Source: Pseudomonadota bacterium
GTDB taxonomy: Bacteria > Pseudomonadota > Alphaproteobacteria > Rhizobiales > Rhizobiaceae
NCBI GenBank assembly: GCA_023390055.1
Contig: JAEWDP010000061.1
Location: forward strand, 1 to 25,715
Reading direction: 5' to 3'
Length of the DNA: 25,715 bases
Shown here: one piece after another, positions 17,001 to 25,499 of the stretch
Layout of the letters: every line of letters starts with the position of its first letter
How positions within the stretch are numbered: position 1 is the stretch's first letter
The notes under the pieces: generated by a model
Databases searched by the model: none
The model's input: only the letters and a program-made list of their open reading frames with translations
Told to the model about the DNA's origin: nothing
Program-made: the position numbers and the translations under genes

Positions 17001-17866
17001 CCCTTTCCTACACGACGGCGCATGCCACCTACCCGATCAAGTGCATGCTGACACCAGGCATTCGCGGTAACGCCGGATGTTATCGTCCATTCACCGTGAA
17101 GGCGCCAAAAGGCTCGATCCTCAACTGCGAAAAGCCGGCTCCGGTTTCGCTCAGAACCCGCACCGGCTGGTATCTGGCGCCCAATGTCTTCCGCGCATTG
17201 GCCGAAGCTGCGCCACACACCGCGCAGTCCTTCTCCGGCCTGCCGAGCCTGATGAGCTTTTATGGAAAGTCGGTGGAAACCGGTGCGTTGTTTTATGAAC
17301 TGCTGCTCCTTGGCGGCGGCCAGGGCGCAGCACTAAGCAAGGACGGCAAGTCCTCACTTCTGTGGCCGACGTCTGCTGCGACCTCGTCGCTGGAAATGTT
17401 CGAGACCCGTTCGCCGATCATCATCTGGGAAAAAAGCCTGATCACCGACAGTGGTGGCGCTGGTGAAAACCGAGGCGGCCTGGGCGTTCGTGTCCGCATC
17501 TCTCGCCGCAATGGCGAAGGTCACCCGATCAAGGCGATCGTTTCGCCCGAGGGTGTCGACCTGCCGGTCGAAGGCCTTTTCGGCGGCAAGCCGGGCAAGA
17601 CGGCGACTGGCCTGATCCGGGCGAAATCCACCGGCGAGATACTGGAAGATTGCGGCACCGGCGCGATCATCAACCTGACGGATACCGAGGCGATCGTCGA
17701 ACTGACGCTCGCTGGCGGCTCCGGCTTCGGTGATCCGACCAGGCGCGATCTCGACAAGCTCGATGACGACGTCAGGCAGGGTTATGTCAGCGCGCAAGCG
17801 GCGGACACTATCTACGGCCGCTCCGCCCGCAGCGGAGAACGCAAGAAGTCCGATACCGCAGCATGA
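14006..17866 (+). CDS. Fused hydantoinase A-B / 5-oxoprolinase-type protein
   Basis: This 1286-residue protein joins both halves of the hydantoinase/oxoprolinase enzyme in one chain. The A half (about 1-705) has the ATP-binding motifs GVDIGGTFTDF (residues 15-25), VHGTTLVTNAVIERKGA, ESGPAGGA, DMGGTTAK near 296 and GAGGGSIA. The B half (about 722-1262) has the signature TNDPWLCAGHLFD near 811, GHVGDIGGS near 845 and LAGGSGFGDP near the C-terminus. A short linker around 706-720 joins them, with no stop or ribosome site between. This order and size match full-length 5-oxoprolinase (about 1290 residues in animals). The ATG has AGGA eight bases upstream. It heads the operon with a peptide-type importer and an M20D hydrolase, so a peptide-linked or acylated cyclic amide is a plausible substrate, by inference. 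Confidence 0.93.
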   Translation: MQATGHTTGKRLRAGVDIGGTFTDFILFDETSAAIRLHKCLTTPRDPSQGALGGLGELVKATGIGISDLSEIVHGTTLVTNAVIERKGAPVGLITTEGFRDILEIGTEQRYDIYDLTLAFPAPLVERSRRMEVTERIDADGNVILELDEVAVLRAAEALKKDGVEAIAICFMHSYRNPAHERRARDIIAKALPELSISISSEVVAEISEYQRFVTTCANAYVQPLMDRYLRRFEGELEKMGFAGDFHLMHSAGGLVSLETARAFPIRLLESGPAGGALATAWFGKNAGHDNVIAFDMGGTTAKACLIEDGKVDIASYLEAGREHRFKNGSGLPIKSPVVDMIEIGAGGGSIASIDDVGLLQVGPHSAGSEPGPACYGRGGVKPTVTDASVALGYYDPTFFLGGRMKLDLNAAEKALSTVAIPLDISSVEAAWGIHQVVSESMANAARIHLVEKGKDPRGYSMIGFGGAGPAFAAKVARILGVSEVIIPPASGAASAFGFLTAPLSFDIVRSHPTELSQDLEAAKLNAILDEISEDGRVQLRSAGVADADILVDRSADMRLVGQLHEINVPLPAGTLDAHAYAEIRKAFEAVYSARYTRVPPEAKLEILSFRIRASGAMPQLTVRQANIDGSSTNAKKGTRKTYFGDGFVDADIYDRYAMRSGILVEGPAIIEERESTTIVPPGDKLTVDENGNLRIQIAETSEGATIVDETMSLDQASARIQADPIALEVMWSRLVNVAEEMWSTVCRTAFSLIISESQDFGCAILDPDGETLAHSARVMPVFNLTLPMAVKAIIERYPIDTMKPGDVYITNDPWLCAGHLFDLAIVTPVFHRNRVVALMGTVGHVGDIGGSRDGLNVTELYEEGIQIPAMKLVREGVENEDLFRLMADNIRDSDQVLGDVRSFISANETGSVRMRSFMEEYGMHDLKALSHVVQSLSEKAMRDAVSKLTDGIYRSEISNNPMGSTMTFPLKVTVKGDEIELDFEGAPPQTVKGGINCTLSYTTAHATYPIKCMLTPGIRGNAGCYRPFTVKAPKGSILNCEKPAPVSLRTRTGWYLAPNVFRALAEAAPHTAQSFSGLPSLMSFYGKSVETGALFYELLLLGGGQGAALSKDGKSSLLWPTSAATSSLEMFETRSPIIIWEKSLITDSGGAGENRGGLGVRVRISRRNGEGHPIKAIVSPEGVDLPVEGLFGGKPGKTATGLIRAKSTGEILEDCGTGAIINLTDTEAIVELTLAGGSGFGDPTRRDLDKLDDDVRQGYVSAQAADTIYGRSARSGERKKSDTAA

Positions 17867-17875
17867 CAACGAAAT

Positions 17876-17906
17876 ATCCGGCCGTATTAACGGGAAACGG
17901 CCGGAT
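17876..17906 (+). promoter_or_regulatory. Stem-loop between the fused hydantoinase and binding-protein genes
   Basis: A perfect 10-bp inverted repeat (ATCCGGCCGT at 17876-17885, ACGGCCGGAT at 17897-17906) encloses an 11-base loop. It begins nine bases after the stop of the fused gene and ends 24 bases before the start of the binding-protein gene. No T-run follows, so it is more likely an mRNA processing or stability element than a terminator. Confidence 0.68.
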
Positions 17907-17930
17907 CTCAAAAACCAGGAGACCATACAC

Positions 17931-19487
17931 ATGCAGATGACCAGACGTTCGTTCATGGGATCGGCGGTTTCCGCTGCCGCGCTTGCCTCGATGCCGTTCG
18001 AAAGCTTTGCCGCCGGCCGCAAGATCCTGATCATGGCGAGCAGTGTCGATATTCCGAATTTCGACCCGCATGTTGCCACCGGCTATGCTCCGGCCATGCT
18101 GTTCCGCAACACCTATGACGCGCTGGTGCGCGTCGTCGGAACGCCGCCTGAAATAAAGCCGGGCCTTGCGGTCAACTGGACGGTTTCGGAGGACCAGAAG
18201 CACTACGAGTTCAAGCTCGACCCGGACGCAACATTCCAGGACGGCTCTCCGGTCACTGCCGAAGCCGTAGTCTATTCGTTCAAGCGTATCGTCAAGCTGG
18301 AACGCGGTCCCTCGTGGATGATTGCCGGCGTCGTCGACGCCGAAAGCGTCAAGGCCGTCGACGCCCAGACCGTCGCATTCGACCTCAAGGCGCCGTTTGC
18401 ACCCTTCCTGCAGGTCCTGCCCTGGATGTTCATCGTCAATCCGGCCCTGGTCGAGGCCAACCTCGGCGACGACGATGGCCAGGCCTATCTTCTTGCCAAC
18501 ACAGCCGGATCCGGCCCGTTCAAAATGGGTCGCGTGATGCCGGGCAACATGTACGAATTCGTCCGTGTCGAAAACGACTGGCACAAAGGCGGCGGCAACC
18601 TGGAAGGCGCGATCTGGAAGATCGTCCGCGAGGCATCGACCGAACGCATGATGCTTCAGCGAAAGGAAGCGCATATCGCACTAGAACTCTACGCCGAGGA
18701 CATGGAAGCGCTCGCAGACGATCCGAACGTCGTTAGTGTCATCGAGCCCGAATATCGTACCTTCTCGATCAAGATGAACACGGCCAAGGGACCGCTTGCC
18801 GACAAGAACCTGCGCAAGGCGATTTCCCACGCTTTCAACTACCAGAGCATGCTGGACGCCGCAGGCCCGGCCGAACTGATGATCGGTCCGTTGCCAACCG
18901 GCATTTTCGGCCACGACCCTAACCTCGCCGTCTATCGCCATGACATGGACAAGGCCAAGGAGTATCTGGCCAAATCGGAATACAAGGATGGCGGCTTCAA
19001 GCTGACCGTCATGCATGCCACCGGTTACGAGAACCAGCGCCGCTGGTCGCTGTTGCTGCTCGAAGCGCTCAAGTCGCTTAATATCGAGTTGGATATTCGC
19101 CCTGCCACCTGGCCCGACACGGTTGCAGCAGCCCAGTCTCCCGACACCATGCCGAGCTTCATGTGCCTGTTCCAGACGGCAAATTACGCGGATCCGGACA
19201 ACATCGCCTTTGCCGCCTACCATTCCTCGCGCAATGGTCAGTGGCAAAACCCGGTCTACAAGAATGAGGAAGTCGACGGGCTGATCGAGGCCGCCCGTGT
19301 CGAGACTGATGAAACCAGACGCGCCGAGCTTTACAAGCAGTTCCAGGAACTGGTTGTTGAAGATGCACCGGATATTTTCGGCGTGCTCGAAAAACGCAAG
19401 CTCGGATTTGGCGCCAATGTGAAGAACTTTATCTTCACCCCGGTTGCCGCCAACGCTATCGAACTGTTGCCGCTATCGCTCGACTGA
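17931..19487 (+). CDS. Peptide-type ABC transporter binding protein (family 5), Tat-exported
   Basis: This 518-residue protein is a periplasmic solute-binding protein of the dipeptide/oligopeptide/nickel family (SBP_bac_5). The start at 17931 is set by AGGAG nine bases upstream; the open frame extends 67 codons further but overlaps the fused gene. The N-terminus has a twin-arginine motif (TRRSFMG) followed by a hydrophobic stretch, with a likely cut after ESFAA, so it is probably exported folded by the Tat pathway. Family hallmarks include VDIPNFDPHVATGY, LVRVVGTPPEIKPGLAVNWT, AEAVVYSFKRIV, NTAGSGPFKM and ADKNLRKAISHAFNYQSML. It is separated from the permease genes by 178 bases holding a stem-loop. 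The ligand is probably peptide-like but this family also binds other compounds. Confidence 0.94.
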   Translation: MQMTRRSFMGSAVSAAALASMPFESFAAGRKILIMASSVDIPNFDPHVATGYAPAMLFRNTYDALVRVVGTPPEIKPGLAVNWTVSEDQKHYEFKLDPDATFQDGSPVTAEAVVYSFKRIVKLERGPSWMIAGVVDAESVKAVDAQTVAFDLKAPFAPFLQVLPWMFIVNPALVEANLGDDDGQAYLLANTAGSGPFKMGRVMPGNMYEFVRVENDWHKGGGNLEGAIWKIVREASTERMMLQRKEAHIALELYAEDMEALADDPNVVSVIEPEYRTFSIKMNTAKGPLADKNLRKAISHAFNYQSMLDAAGPAELMIGPLPTGIFGHDPNLAVYRHDMDKAKEYLAKSEYKDGGFKLTVMHATGYENQRRWSLLLLEALKSLNIELDIRPATWPDTVAAAQSPDTMPSFMCLFQTANYADPDNIAFAAYHSSRNGQWQNPVYKNEEVDGLIEAARVETDETRRAELYKQFQELVVEDAPDIFGVLEKRKLGFGANVKNFIFTPVAANAIELLPLSLD

Positions 19488-19511
19488 GCGGAACGGTCGC
19501 ATATGAAAAAG

Positions 19512-19538
19512 GGTCCCTCGCCACAAGAGCGAGGGACC
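19512..19538 (+). promoter_or_regulatory. Stem-loop between the binding-protein and permease genes
   Basis: A perfect 10-bp inverted repeat (GGTCCCTCGC at 19512-19521, GCGAGGGACC at 19529-19538) encloses a seven-base loop, 24 bases downstream of the binding-protein stop. An A-run precedes it but no T-run follows on the plus strand. It probably protects the upstream transcript and reduces readthrough, giving more binding protein than permease. Confidence 0.75.
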
Positions 19539-19665
19539 TAACTTGCAAGACCGCCGCGACACCAATTTGGGCACGCCTCCAGCGTTTCCCCTTGTGGAAG
19601 AGATGGCGGCAGCCAAAGGAGCTTCCCATGCGCTCGACCTCTGTTTCTGACCAACGGAAGCGCCC

Positions 19666-20673
19666 ATGATCCTTTATACATTGAGACGCCTCGTCCTCTT
19701 GATCCCGATGCTGATCGGGCTGACGATGATTGTCTTCGCCATCGCCCGCCTCCTGCCCGGTGATCCGGTGGCACTCGCCGCCGGCCCGAACGCCACTCCC
19801 GACGTGATAGAAAGCGTACGCCAGGAATTCGGCCTCGATAAATCGCTGCCCCTGCAATACTGGGACTACGTGACGGGGCTGGTGCAGGGCGACTGGGGCG
19901 TATCCATTTTCACCCGCCGGCCGGTGTTCGATGACATCATGACCTTCCTGCCGGCAACACTGGAACTGGTTGCCGCCGCCCTTTTGATTGCCATCGTGCT
20001 CGGCATCCCGCTCGGCCTTGCTGCCGCTGTTTACCGCAACGGTGCCATCGACTACCTGACCCGTACCGTCGCACTTGGCGGCATCGCCATGCCACGCTTC
20101 TTCCTCGGCTTGCTGTTGCAACTGATGTTCGTCTCCTGGCTCGACATACTGCCGCTGTCCGGTCGCTTTCCATTGATAGAGATCCCGCCCGAGACAATAA
20201 CCGGTTTCTACACGATCGACGCCATTATCGCCGGCGACTGGTATTCGCTGTCGATCGCCCTGCAGCACCTTGCTCTGCCTGCCTTTGCCATGTCGCTTTC
20301 CCCCTTGGCGACAATCATGCGCATGATGCGAGCGTCGACAATCGAAGTTCTGCAACAGGATTTTATCATGACCGAACGGGCGCTCGGTATTTCCAACGCC
20401 AAGATCCTGTTCAAATATGTGCTTAAGAACGCCATGACTTCCACGCTGACCGTCATCGGCCTCTACGTTTCCTGGTTGCTCGGCGGCACGGTTCTCGTCG
20501 AGACGGTGTTCGACTGGCCAGGACTTGGCCTTTACGCCACTCAGGCAATCCTGTCCCAGGATTTCATGCCGGTGATCGGTGTCACACTGGTGATCGCCAT
20601 GATCTATCTTGCCACGATGCTGGTCGTAGACCTGCTTTATGGCGTCTTCAATCCGAGGGTCCGCTACACATGA
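19666..20673 (+). CDS. Peptide-type ABC transporter permease (DppB family)
   Basis: This 335-residue inner-membrane protein is one of two pore subunits of the peptide-type importer. It begins with the family's N-terminal helix (ILYTLRRLVLLIPMLIGLTMIVF), followed by RLLPGDPVALAAGP and the periplasmic GDWGVSIFTRRPV segment. Later it carries the EAA coupling loop (ERALGISNAKILFKYVLKNA) and ends VVDLLYGVFNPRVRY, typical of DppB/OppB. Six transmembrane helices are expected. The ATG has GGAAG upstream with good spacing. It overlaps the next permease gene by four bases (ATGA), so they are translationally coupled. Confidence 0.95.
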   Translation: MILYTLRRLVLLIPMLIGLTMIVFAIARLLPGDPVALAAGPNATPDVIESVRQEFGLDKSLPLQYWDYVTGLVQGDWGVSIFTRRPVFDDIMTFLPATLELVAAALLIAIVLGIPLGLAAAVYRNGAIDYLTRTVALGGIAMPRFFLGLLLQLMFVSWLDILPLSGRFPLIEIPPETITGFYTIDAIIAGDWYSLSIALQHLALPAFAMSLSPLATIMRMMRASTIEVLQQDFIMTERALGISNAKILFKYVLKNAMTSTLTVIGLYVSWLLGGTVLVETVFDWPGLGLYATQAILSQDFMPVIGVTLVIAMIYLATMLVVDLLYGVFNPRVRYT

Positions 20674-21569
20674 CCACCACTCCGACCGCACTCCTTCCGA
20701 AGCGCGACCAGTCGGCACGGCTGGAAAACTGGTCCAGAGCCTTCTATCGCTTTCGCCAGAGCTGGCTTTCTGTAATCGGGCTTGCCATCGTCGTGACGCT
20801 TGTCTTCGTCGCGCTGTTCGCACCCATCCTGGTGCCCTTTCCCGATCATGTTGCCGGCGGCACCAATACCGCGGCCCGTTTCACAGCGCCGGGTGCTGAG
20901 TTCTGGTTTGGCACCAATGCGCTCGGGCAGGACGTGTTCTCCCTCGTCCTCGTCGGTTCGCAGGTCTCACTGCTTTCCGGTCTTGCAGTGGTCGCAATCG
21001 CCATCATTGTTGGCGGCATCATCGGTGCCATTGCCGGTTATTTCGGTGGCTGGATCGACGAAATTCTGATGCGGATCACGGATCTCCTCCTGACCATACC
21101 CAGCCTGATCCTTGCCATGGCCGTCGCCGCGGCACTCGGCACCGGCGTTATCAACATGATCATCGCCATCGCCATTACCTGGTGGCCGGCCTATGCCCGC
21201 CTCGTGCGCGGCGAGGTGATTGGCAAGAAGGAAGAGCAGTTCATCACCGCTGCGAAAGCACTCGGCGCCGGCTGGCCACGCATTCTCGGCCGTCACATCC
21301 TTCCCAACATCATGTCGCCGATCATCGTCAAGGCCTCGCTCGACATGGGCTTTGCAGTGCTCACCGTCGCCTCGCTCGGCTTCGTTGGTATCGGCGTCAG
21401 GGCCCCGACGCCGGAATGGGGCACCCTTCTTTCTGTCGCCCGCGCCGACATGCCGGACTACTGGTGGACGGCAGTTTTCCCAGGCTGCGCCATCTTCCTG
21501 GCGGTACTTGCCTTCAATCTCCTTGGCGACGGTCTGCGTGACGTCATGGACCCCAAGGCTCGGCGGTGA
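20670..21569 (+). CDS. Peptide-type ABC transporter permease (DppC family)
   Basis: This 299-residue permease is the second pore subunit. The N-terminal OppC-type segment (FRQSWLSVIGLAIVVTLVFV) leads to a periplasmic loop with RFTAPGAEFWFGTNALGQDV, the family's G-T-(D/N)-x-x-G-x-D motif. The EAA loop (AAKALGAGWPRILGRHILPN) lies at about 188. The C-terminal part has GIGVRAPTPEWGTLL and ends LLGDGLRDVMDPKAR, both characteristic of DppC/OppC. Its start overlaps the upstream permease stop by four bases, and a GAGGG site precedes it. The ATPase gene follows nine bases after the stop. Confidence 0.95.
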   Translation: MTTTPTALLPKRDQSARLENWSRAFYRFRQSWLSVIGLAIVVTLVFVALFAPILVPFPDHVAGGTNTAARFTAPGAEFWFGTNALGQDVFSLVLVGSQVSLLSGLAVVAIAIIVGGIIGAIAGYFGGWIDEILMRITDLLLTIPSLILAMAVAAALGTGVINMIIAIAITWWPAYARLVRGEVIGKKEEQFITAAKALGAGWPRILGRHILPNIMSPIIVKASLDMGFAVLTVASLGFVGIGVRAPTPEWGTLLSVARADMPDYWWTAVFPGCAIFLAVLAFNLLGDGLRDVMDPKARR

Positions 21570-21578
21570 GGTTAAGAT

Positions 21579-22462
21579 ATGACGTTGCTCGACATCAAAA
21601 ACCTCAACCTCTCCATGCGCAGTTTCGAAGGCGAAACGCAGATCCTACACGGCATTGATCTCAAGATCGAACGGGGAGAAATCTGGGGAATGGTAGGCGA
21701 GACCGGTTCCGGCAAATCGCTGACCGGCCTGTCCATCTCCCGCCTAATCCCACAAGCGACCGGTCGCTACCTCGCTGGTTCGATCGAATTCGAAGGCCGC
21801 GACATGCTCAAGGCTGACGAGAAGGAAATGCGCACCCTGCGCGGCCGCAAGATCGGCATGATCTTTCAGGATCCGACGACCAATCTCAACCCGGTCTTTC
21901 GCATTGGAGCACAGATCATTGACGTCGCCCTGCATGCTGGCCACGCTGATCCGACGGTGTTGGGGCTTGAACCGGGAGCGTCGTCATCGGCACACAAGAA
22001 GGCCGCGAAACGTGTGGCCGTGGAAATGCTCGACAAGGTTGGCATCCCGAAGGCCACCGAGCGGATCAACGATTATCCACACCAGTTTTCCGGCGGCATG
22101 CGCCAGCGCGTGCTGATCGCCATGGCGATGATCGGCAAGCCGGACCTGTTGATTGCCGACGAACCAACAACGGCTCTCGACGTCTCGGTCCAGGCGCAGA
22201 TCCTCAAGCTGATCCATGACCTCGTCGCCGAACGCAATATCGGCGTGCTGATGATCACCCACAATCTCGGCGTCGTAGCGCAGCTCTGCAGCCATGTGGC
22301 GGTGATGTATCGTGGTCGCATTCTGGAGCGCGGGCCGGTGACAGAAGTGCTGAAACGCCCGGGCCACGCCTATACCCAGGCGCTCCTCAACTCCATTCCA
22401 ACGGCCCATACCAAGCGCGGTGAACTCCGTGGCCTTGGCGGTGTCATGCCGGAGGTGCAATA

Positions 22463-22463
<1 letters not shown>
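21579..22463 (+). CDS. Peptide-type ABC transporter ATP-binding protein (DppD family)
   Basis: This 294-residue cytoplasmic ATPase is one of two that drive the importer. Motifs are intact: Walker A GETGSGKS near residue 41, Q-loop FQDPTTNLNP, signature FSGGMRQR, Walker B LLIADEPTTALDVSVQ and switch histidine MITHNLG. Between the Q-loop and the signature an extended segment includes HADPTVLGLEPGASSSAHKK, longer than the usual spacing. The C-terminus stops soon after YTQALLNSIP, so the oligopeptide-specific C-terminal extension, often bearing cysteines in DppD/OppD, is short and cysteine-free. A GAGG site precedes the ATG. The stop codon and the start of the second ATPase share one base (TAATG). 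Confidence 0.94.
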
Positions 22464-23287
<824 letters not shown>

Positions 23288-23301
23288 AACTTGGAGCCCG
23301 C

Positions 23302-24486
23302 ATGACTTTTGATACCCCTTCCCTCGCCGCACTTGCAGACGACGCCAGAACATGGCGCCGGACGATCCACCAGCATCCCGAGCTTCTGTTCGACCTGCCA
23401 AAGACGGCCGCGCTGGTAACCGAGAAGCTGAAGGAGTTCGGGTGCGACGAAGTGGTGGGCGGCATTGCCAAAACGGGTGTCGTTGCCATCGTCAACGGCA
23501 ACAAGGGCGCGGGCCGGACAATCGCGCTGCGCTCCGACATGGATGCACTGCCGATGGCAGAACAAACCAACCTGCCCTATGCTTCGAAGGTCGAGAACAT
23601 GATGCATGCCTGCGGGCATGACGGCCATACCGCCATGTTGCTGGCTGCCGCCAAGCAGCTTGCCGAGAGCCGTGACTTCGCAGGTAGAGTTGTGCTGATC
23701 TTCCAGCCGGCAGAGGAAGGCGGCGGTGGTAGCCGGGTAATGATAGAAGAAGGCATTCTCGAACGCTTCGGCATCGAAGAAGTCTACGGAATGCATAACG
23801 AACCTGGTCTGCCAGTTGGATCCTTTGCGACCCGAAGCGGTCCGATCATGGCCGGCGGCGATCGTTTCGTCATCACCATCAACGGCAAGGGAGGCCATGC
23901 AGCCGCCCCGCATCTCAGTCACGACCCGGTCGTCGTGGTGGGGCATATGATCACCGCACTGCAGACGATTGCCTCGCGCTTCACGGACCCGCTGGATTCC
24001 GTCGTGCTATCTCTCACCTATATCGAAGGCGGCAGCGACAAAGCACTGAACGTCATTCCGGCTGCTGTGAAGATCGGCGGCACGATACGCACAATGCAGC
24101 CGAAAACCCGCAAAGCCGTGGAAGCACGTTTCCGCGACGTCGTGATGATGACCGCAAAACTCTTTTCCACTGACGCCGAGATCGACTGGCGTCCGGGCTA
24201 TCCGGTCACCGTCAACGACCCGGACAAGACCCGGCTTGCGGTGGCTGCCGCGAGCGCAGTCGCGGGCGCCGACAAGGTAGACAGTGACTATCCGCCGACA
24301 ATGGGCTCGGAAGACTTCTCCTACATGCTGGAAAAGCGCCCCGGTTCCTTTATCTGGCTCGGAAACGGTGACAGCGCCGACCTGCACAACCCCGCCTATG
24401 ATTTTAACGACGATGCAATCATCCATGGCGTCCGCTACTGGCTGACGCTGGTCAACCAGCGCCTCAACAGCGGAGCAGGAGCGTAG
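23302..24486 (+). CDS. M20D family metal-dependent amidohydrolase
   Basis: This 394-residue cytoplasmic enzyme belongs to the M20D/HipO group, which cleaves N-acyl or other amide-linked amino acids (hippurate, N-acetyl amino acids, auxin conjugates) using two divalent metals. The ligands are visible: C104 and H106 in MHACGHDGH, the catalytic and metal-binding pair E138-E139 in QPAEEGGGG, H165 in GMHNEP and the late histidine in DLHNPAYDF. RSDMDALP (77-84) and the dimerisation-domain motif GKGGHAAAPH are also present. Length is normal. It starts 14 bases after the second ATPase with GGAG well placed, so it is the last gene of the operon. It probably hydrolyses the imported compound or the product of the fused ring-opening enzyme; the order of steps cannot be read from sequence. 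Confidence 0.94.
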   Translation: MTFDTPSLAALADDARTWRRTIHQHPELLFDLPKTAALVTEKLKEFGCDEVVGGIAKTGVVAIVNGNKGAGRTIALRSDMDALPMAEQTNLPYASKVENMMHACGHDGHTAMLLAAAKQLAESRDFAGRVVLIFQPAEEGGGGSRVMIEEGILERFGIEEVYGMHNEPGLPVGSFATRSGPIMAGGDRFVITINGKGGHAAAPHLSHDPVVVVGHMITALQTIASRFTDPLDSVVLSLTYIEGGSDKALNVIPAAVKIGGTIRTMQPKTRKAVEARFRDVVMMTAKLFSTDAEIDWRPGYPVTVNDPDKTRLAVAAASAVAGADKVDSDYPPTMGSEDFSYMLEKRPGSFIWLGNGDSADLHNPAYDFNDDAIIHGVRYWLTLVNQRLNSGAGA

Positions 24487-24937
24487 GGAGAACCGCTATC
24501 TCTTTATCGGCGACATCCTTGCCGCGCACAAAACGCGAGATCTACTGGTCATCGAGCGCAGCCATCTGGGCCATCAGTGGTTGATGCTGATGAAAACATC
24601 ATCGGGATAGATCGGCTGCACCGGGGCACCGGGGGCTGGGATGCCAAGTCCACTCTGAAGGAGCGGGAAATTCCTTTCGTTTAGCGATCGAAGAGAGGCC
24701 AGAAATGTCGGTGCGCGCGCGATGCTCCGCACCATCGATGCATTGGCGATCATATCCGAGCACGTCTTTCAGTCGGGTATGATTGCCTTTGACGCCATCG
24801 ATAGAGTTCAGAAGGAACCATGCCGGTTCATTGGAATCCGTCTATTACTGCATAGCCGACGCAATCAAATTCGCAGCCTTTCAGTTATTTCAGTTACAGG
24901 CTATGCGCATTATATTGACGATCAAGGAGATATCGCC
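24487..24937. other. 451-base stretch with no recognisable gene
   Basis: No convincing gene is seen between the M20D gene and the antitoxin. Short frames exist on both strands (for example one of about 59 codons on the minus strand ending near 24580) but show no recognisable motif or ribosome site. A minor hairpin (TGATG-AAAA-CATCA) lies near 24585-24600. No strong intrinsic terminator for the preceding operon is visible. The last 60 bases are probably the promoter/operator of the antitoxin. Confidence 0.5.
24903..24910. promoter_or_regulatory. Small palindrome upstream of the antitoxin gene
   Basis: ATGCGCAT is a perfect 8-bp palindrome 27 bases before the antitoxin ATG. Just upstream of it the hexamer CAGTTA occurs twice, nine bases apart. 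Antitoxins of this type usually bind their own promoter, so this may be the operator. The evidence is only positional. Confidence 0.3.
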
Positions 24938-25384
24938 ATGGCTAGCCAGATCGTTCATTTCGCCGGATTGTCGGATCGCGACCGCAAGAATGCCTTACCC
25001 TTGCCGAAACTGGCCGCCGGTGACAAGCTGGAACTTCATGTTCGTCATGCAGGTGGCAAGGAACAGACGCTCTCGATTCCGCCCTCGGCCACCGCGGCCG
25101 TTGAAGCCCTTCTGGCCCATATGTTACGCGGCGAACGCGTCGCCGTGCTGACCGAAGACCAGGAACTGAGCCCGACCGAAGCATCGGCCATTCTCGGAAT
25201 CTCTCGTCCGCTCATCGTACTGCACATGGACCGAGGCGATCTACCATTCCGCTACGTCGGCAAACACCGCCGGGCGCTCCTGAAAGACGTGCTCGCCCTG
25301 AAAGCCAGGCTCGACACGCGTCAGGCAGCGATGGATGCACTTGCCGAAGACACCGAGGATCTCATTCAGACCCATGGCCTCTAA
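24938..25384 (+). CDS. Excisionase-type antitoxin of a PIN-domain toxin-antitoxin pair
   Basis: This 148-residue protein has a start set by AAGGAG eight bases before the ATG. The N-terminal half is variable. Residues about 78-126 form an excisionase/MerR-like winged helix: LSPTEASAILGISRPLIVLH, then DLPFRYVGKHRRALLKDVLA. This arrangement, with a 'LS-x-x-EAA-x-x-LG-x-SRP' helix-turn-helix and a 'P-(F/Y)-R-x-VG-x-HRR' wing, is that of antitoxins paired with PIN-domain ribonucleases in many alphaproteobacteria. It normally neutralises the toxin and represses the shared promoter. The toxin start overlaps its end by 11 bases, but the toxin gene is truncated here, so the antitoxin appears orphaned. 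The M codon chosen removes a longer open frame beginning at 24722 that has no ribosome site. Confidence 0.85.
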   Translation: MASQIVHFAGLSDRDRKNALPLPKLAAGDKLELHVRHAGGKEQTLSIPPSATAAVEALLAHMLRGERVAVLTEDQELSPTEASAILGISRPLIVLHMDRGDLPFRYVGKHRRALLKDVLALKARLDTRQAAMDALAEDTEDLIQTHGL

Positions 25385-25499
25385 ACCGCCCGTCGCGGTC
25401 TATGATGCCTGCGTCCGCTATCCCTTCCGCTTCTATTTTTCAACGCAACCTTGTCCATCCCCCGTTCATGAGGAAGAGCCCGCTTCCATAGCCACTTGA
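25374..25499 (+). pseudogene. Truncated PIN-domain toxin remnant
   Basis: Starting at an ATG that overlaps the antitoxin's end by 11 bases, this frame opens with MASKPPVAVYDACVRYPF. This is the first strand of PIN-domain toxins of this type: the D of YDAC is the first catalytic acidic residue, and the usual sequence continues V-L-Y-P with a leucine-rich helix. After about 18 residues the sequence becomes unrelated and stops at a TGA after 41 codons. Full toxins have about 180 residues. The remaining acidic residues and the body of the fold are missing, so no ribonuclease activity is expected. Confidence 0.7.

Noticed and set aside
17730..17930. An upstream extension of the family-5 binding protein by 67 codons
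   Set aside because: It overlaps the end of the fused hydantoinase gene and would bury the twin-arginine signal; the start at 17931 has a clear AGGAG site.
19512..19538. Reading the stem-loop as a rho-independent terminator ending the operon
   Set aside because: No T-run follows on the plus strand and the permease genes of the same importer lie directly downstream.
19456..20823. A 455-codon minus-strand open frame opposite the DppB-like permease
   Set aside because: It is antisense to a clear permease gene and its composition is that of a shadow frame in high-GC DNA.
24722..24937. An N-terminal extension of the antitoxin by 72 codons
   Set aside because: No ribosome site precedes the upstream ATG, the added sequence shows no antitoxin-like feature, and AAGGAG stands correctly before 24938.
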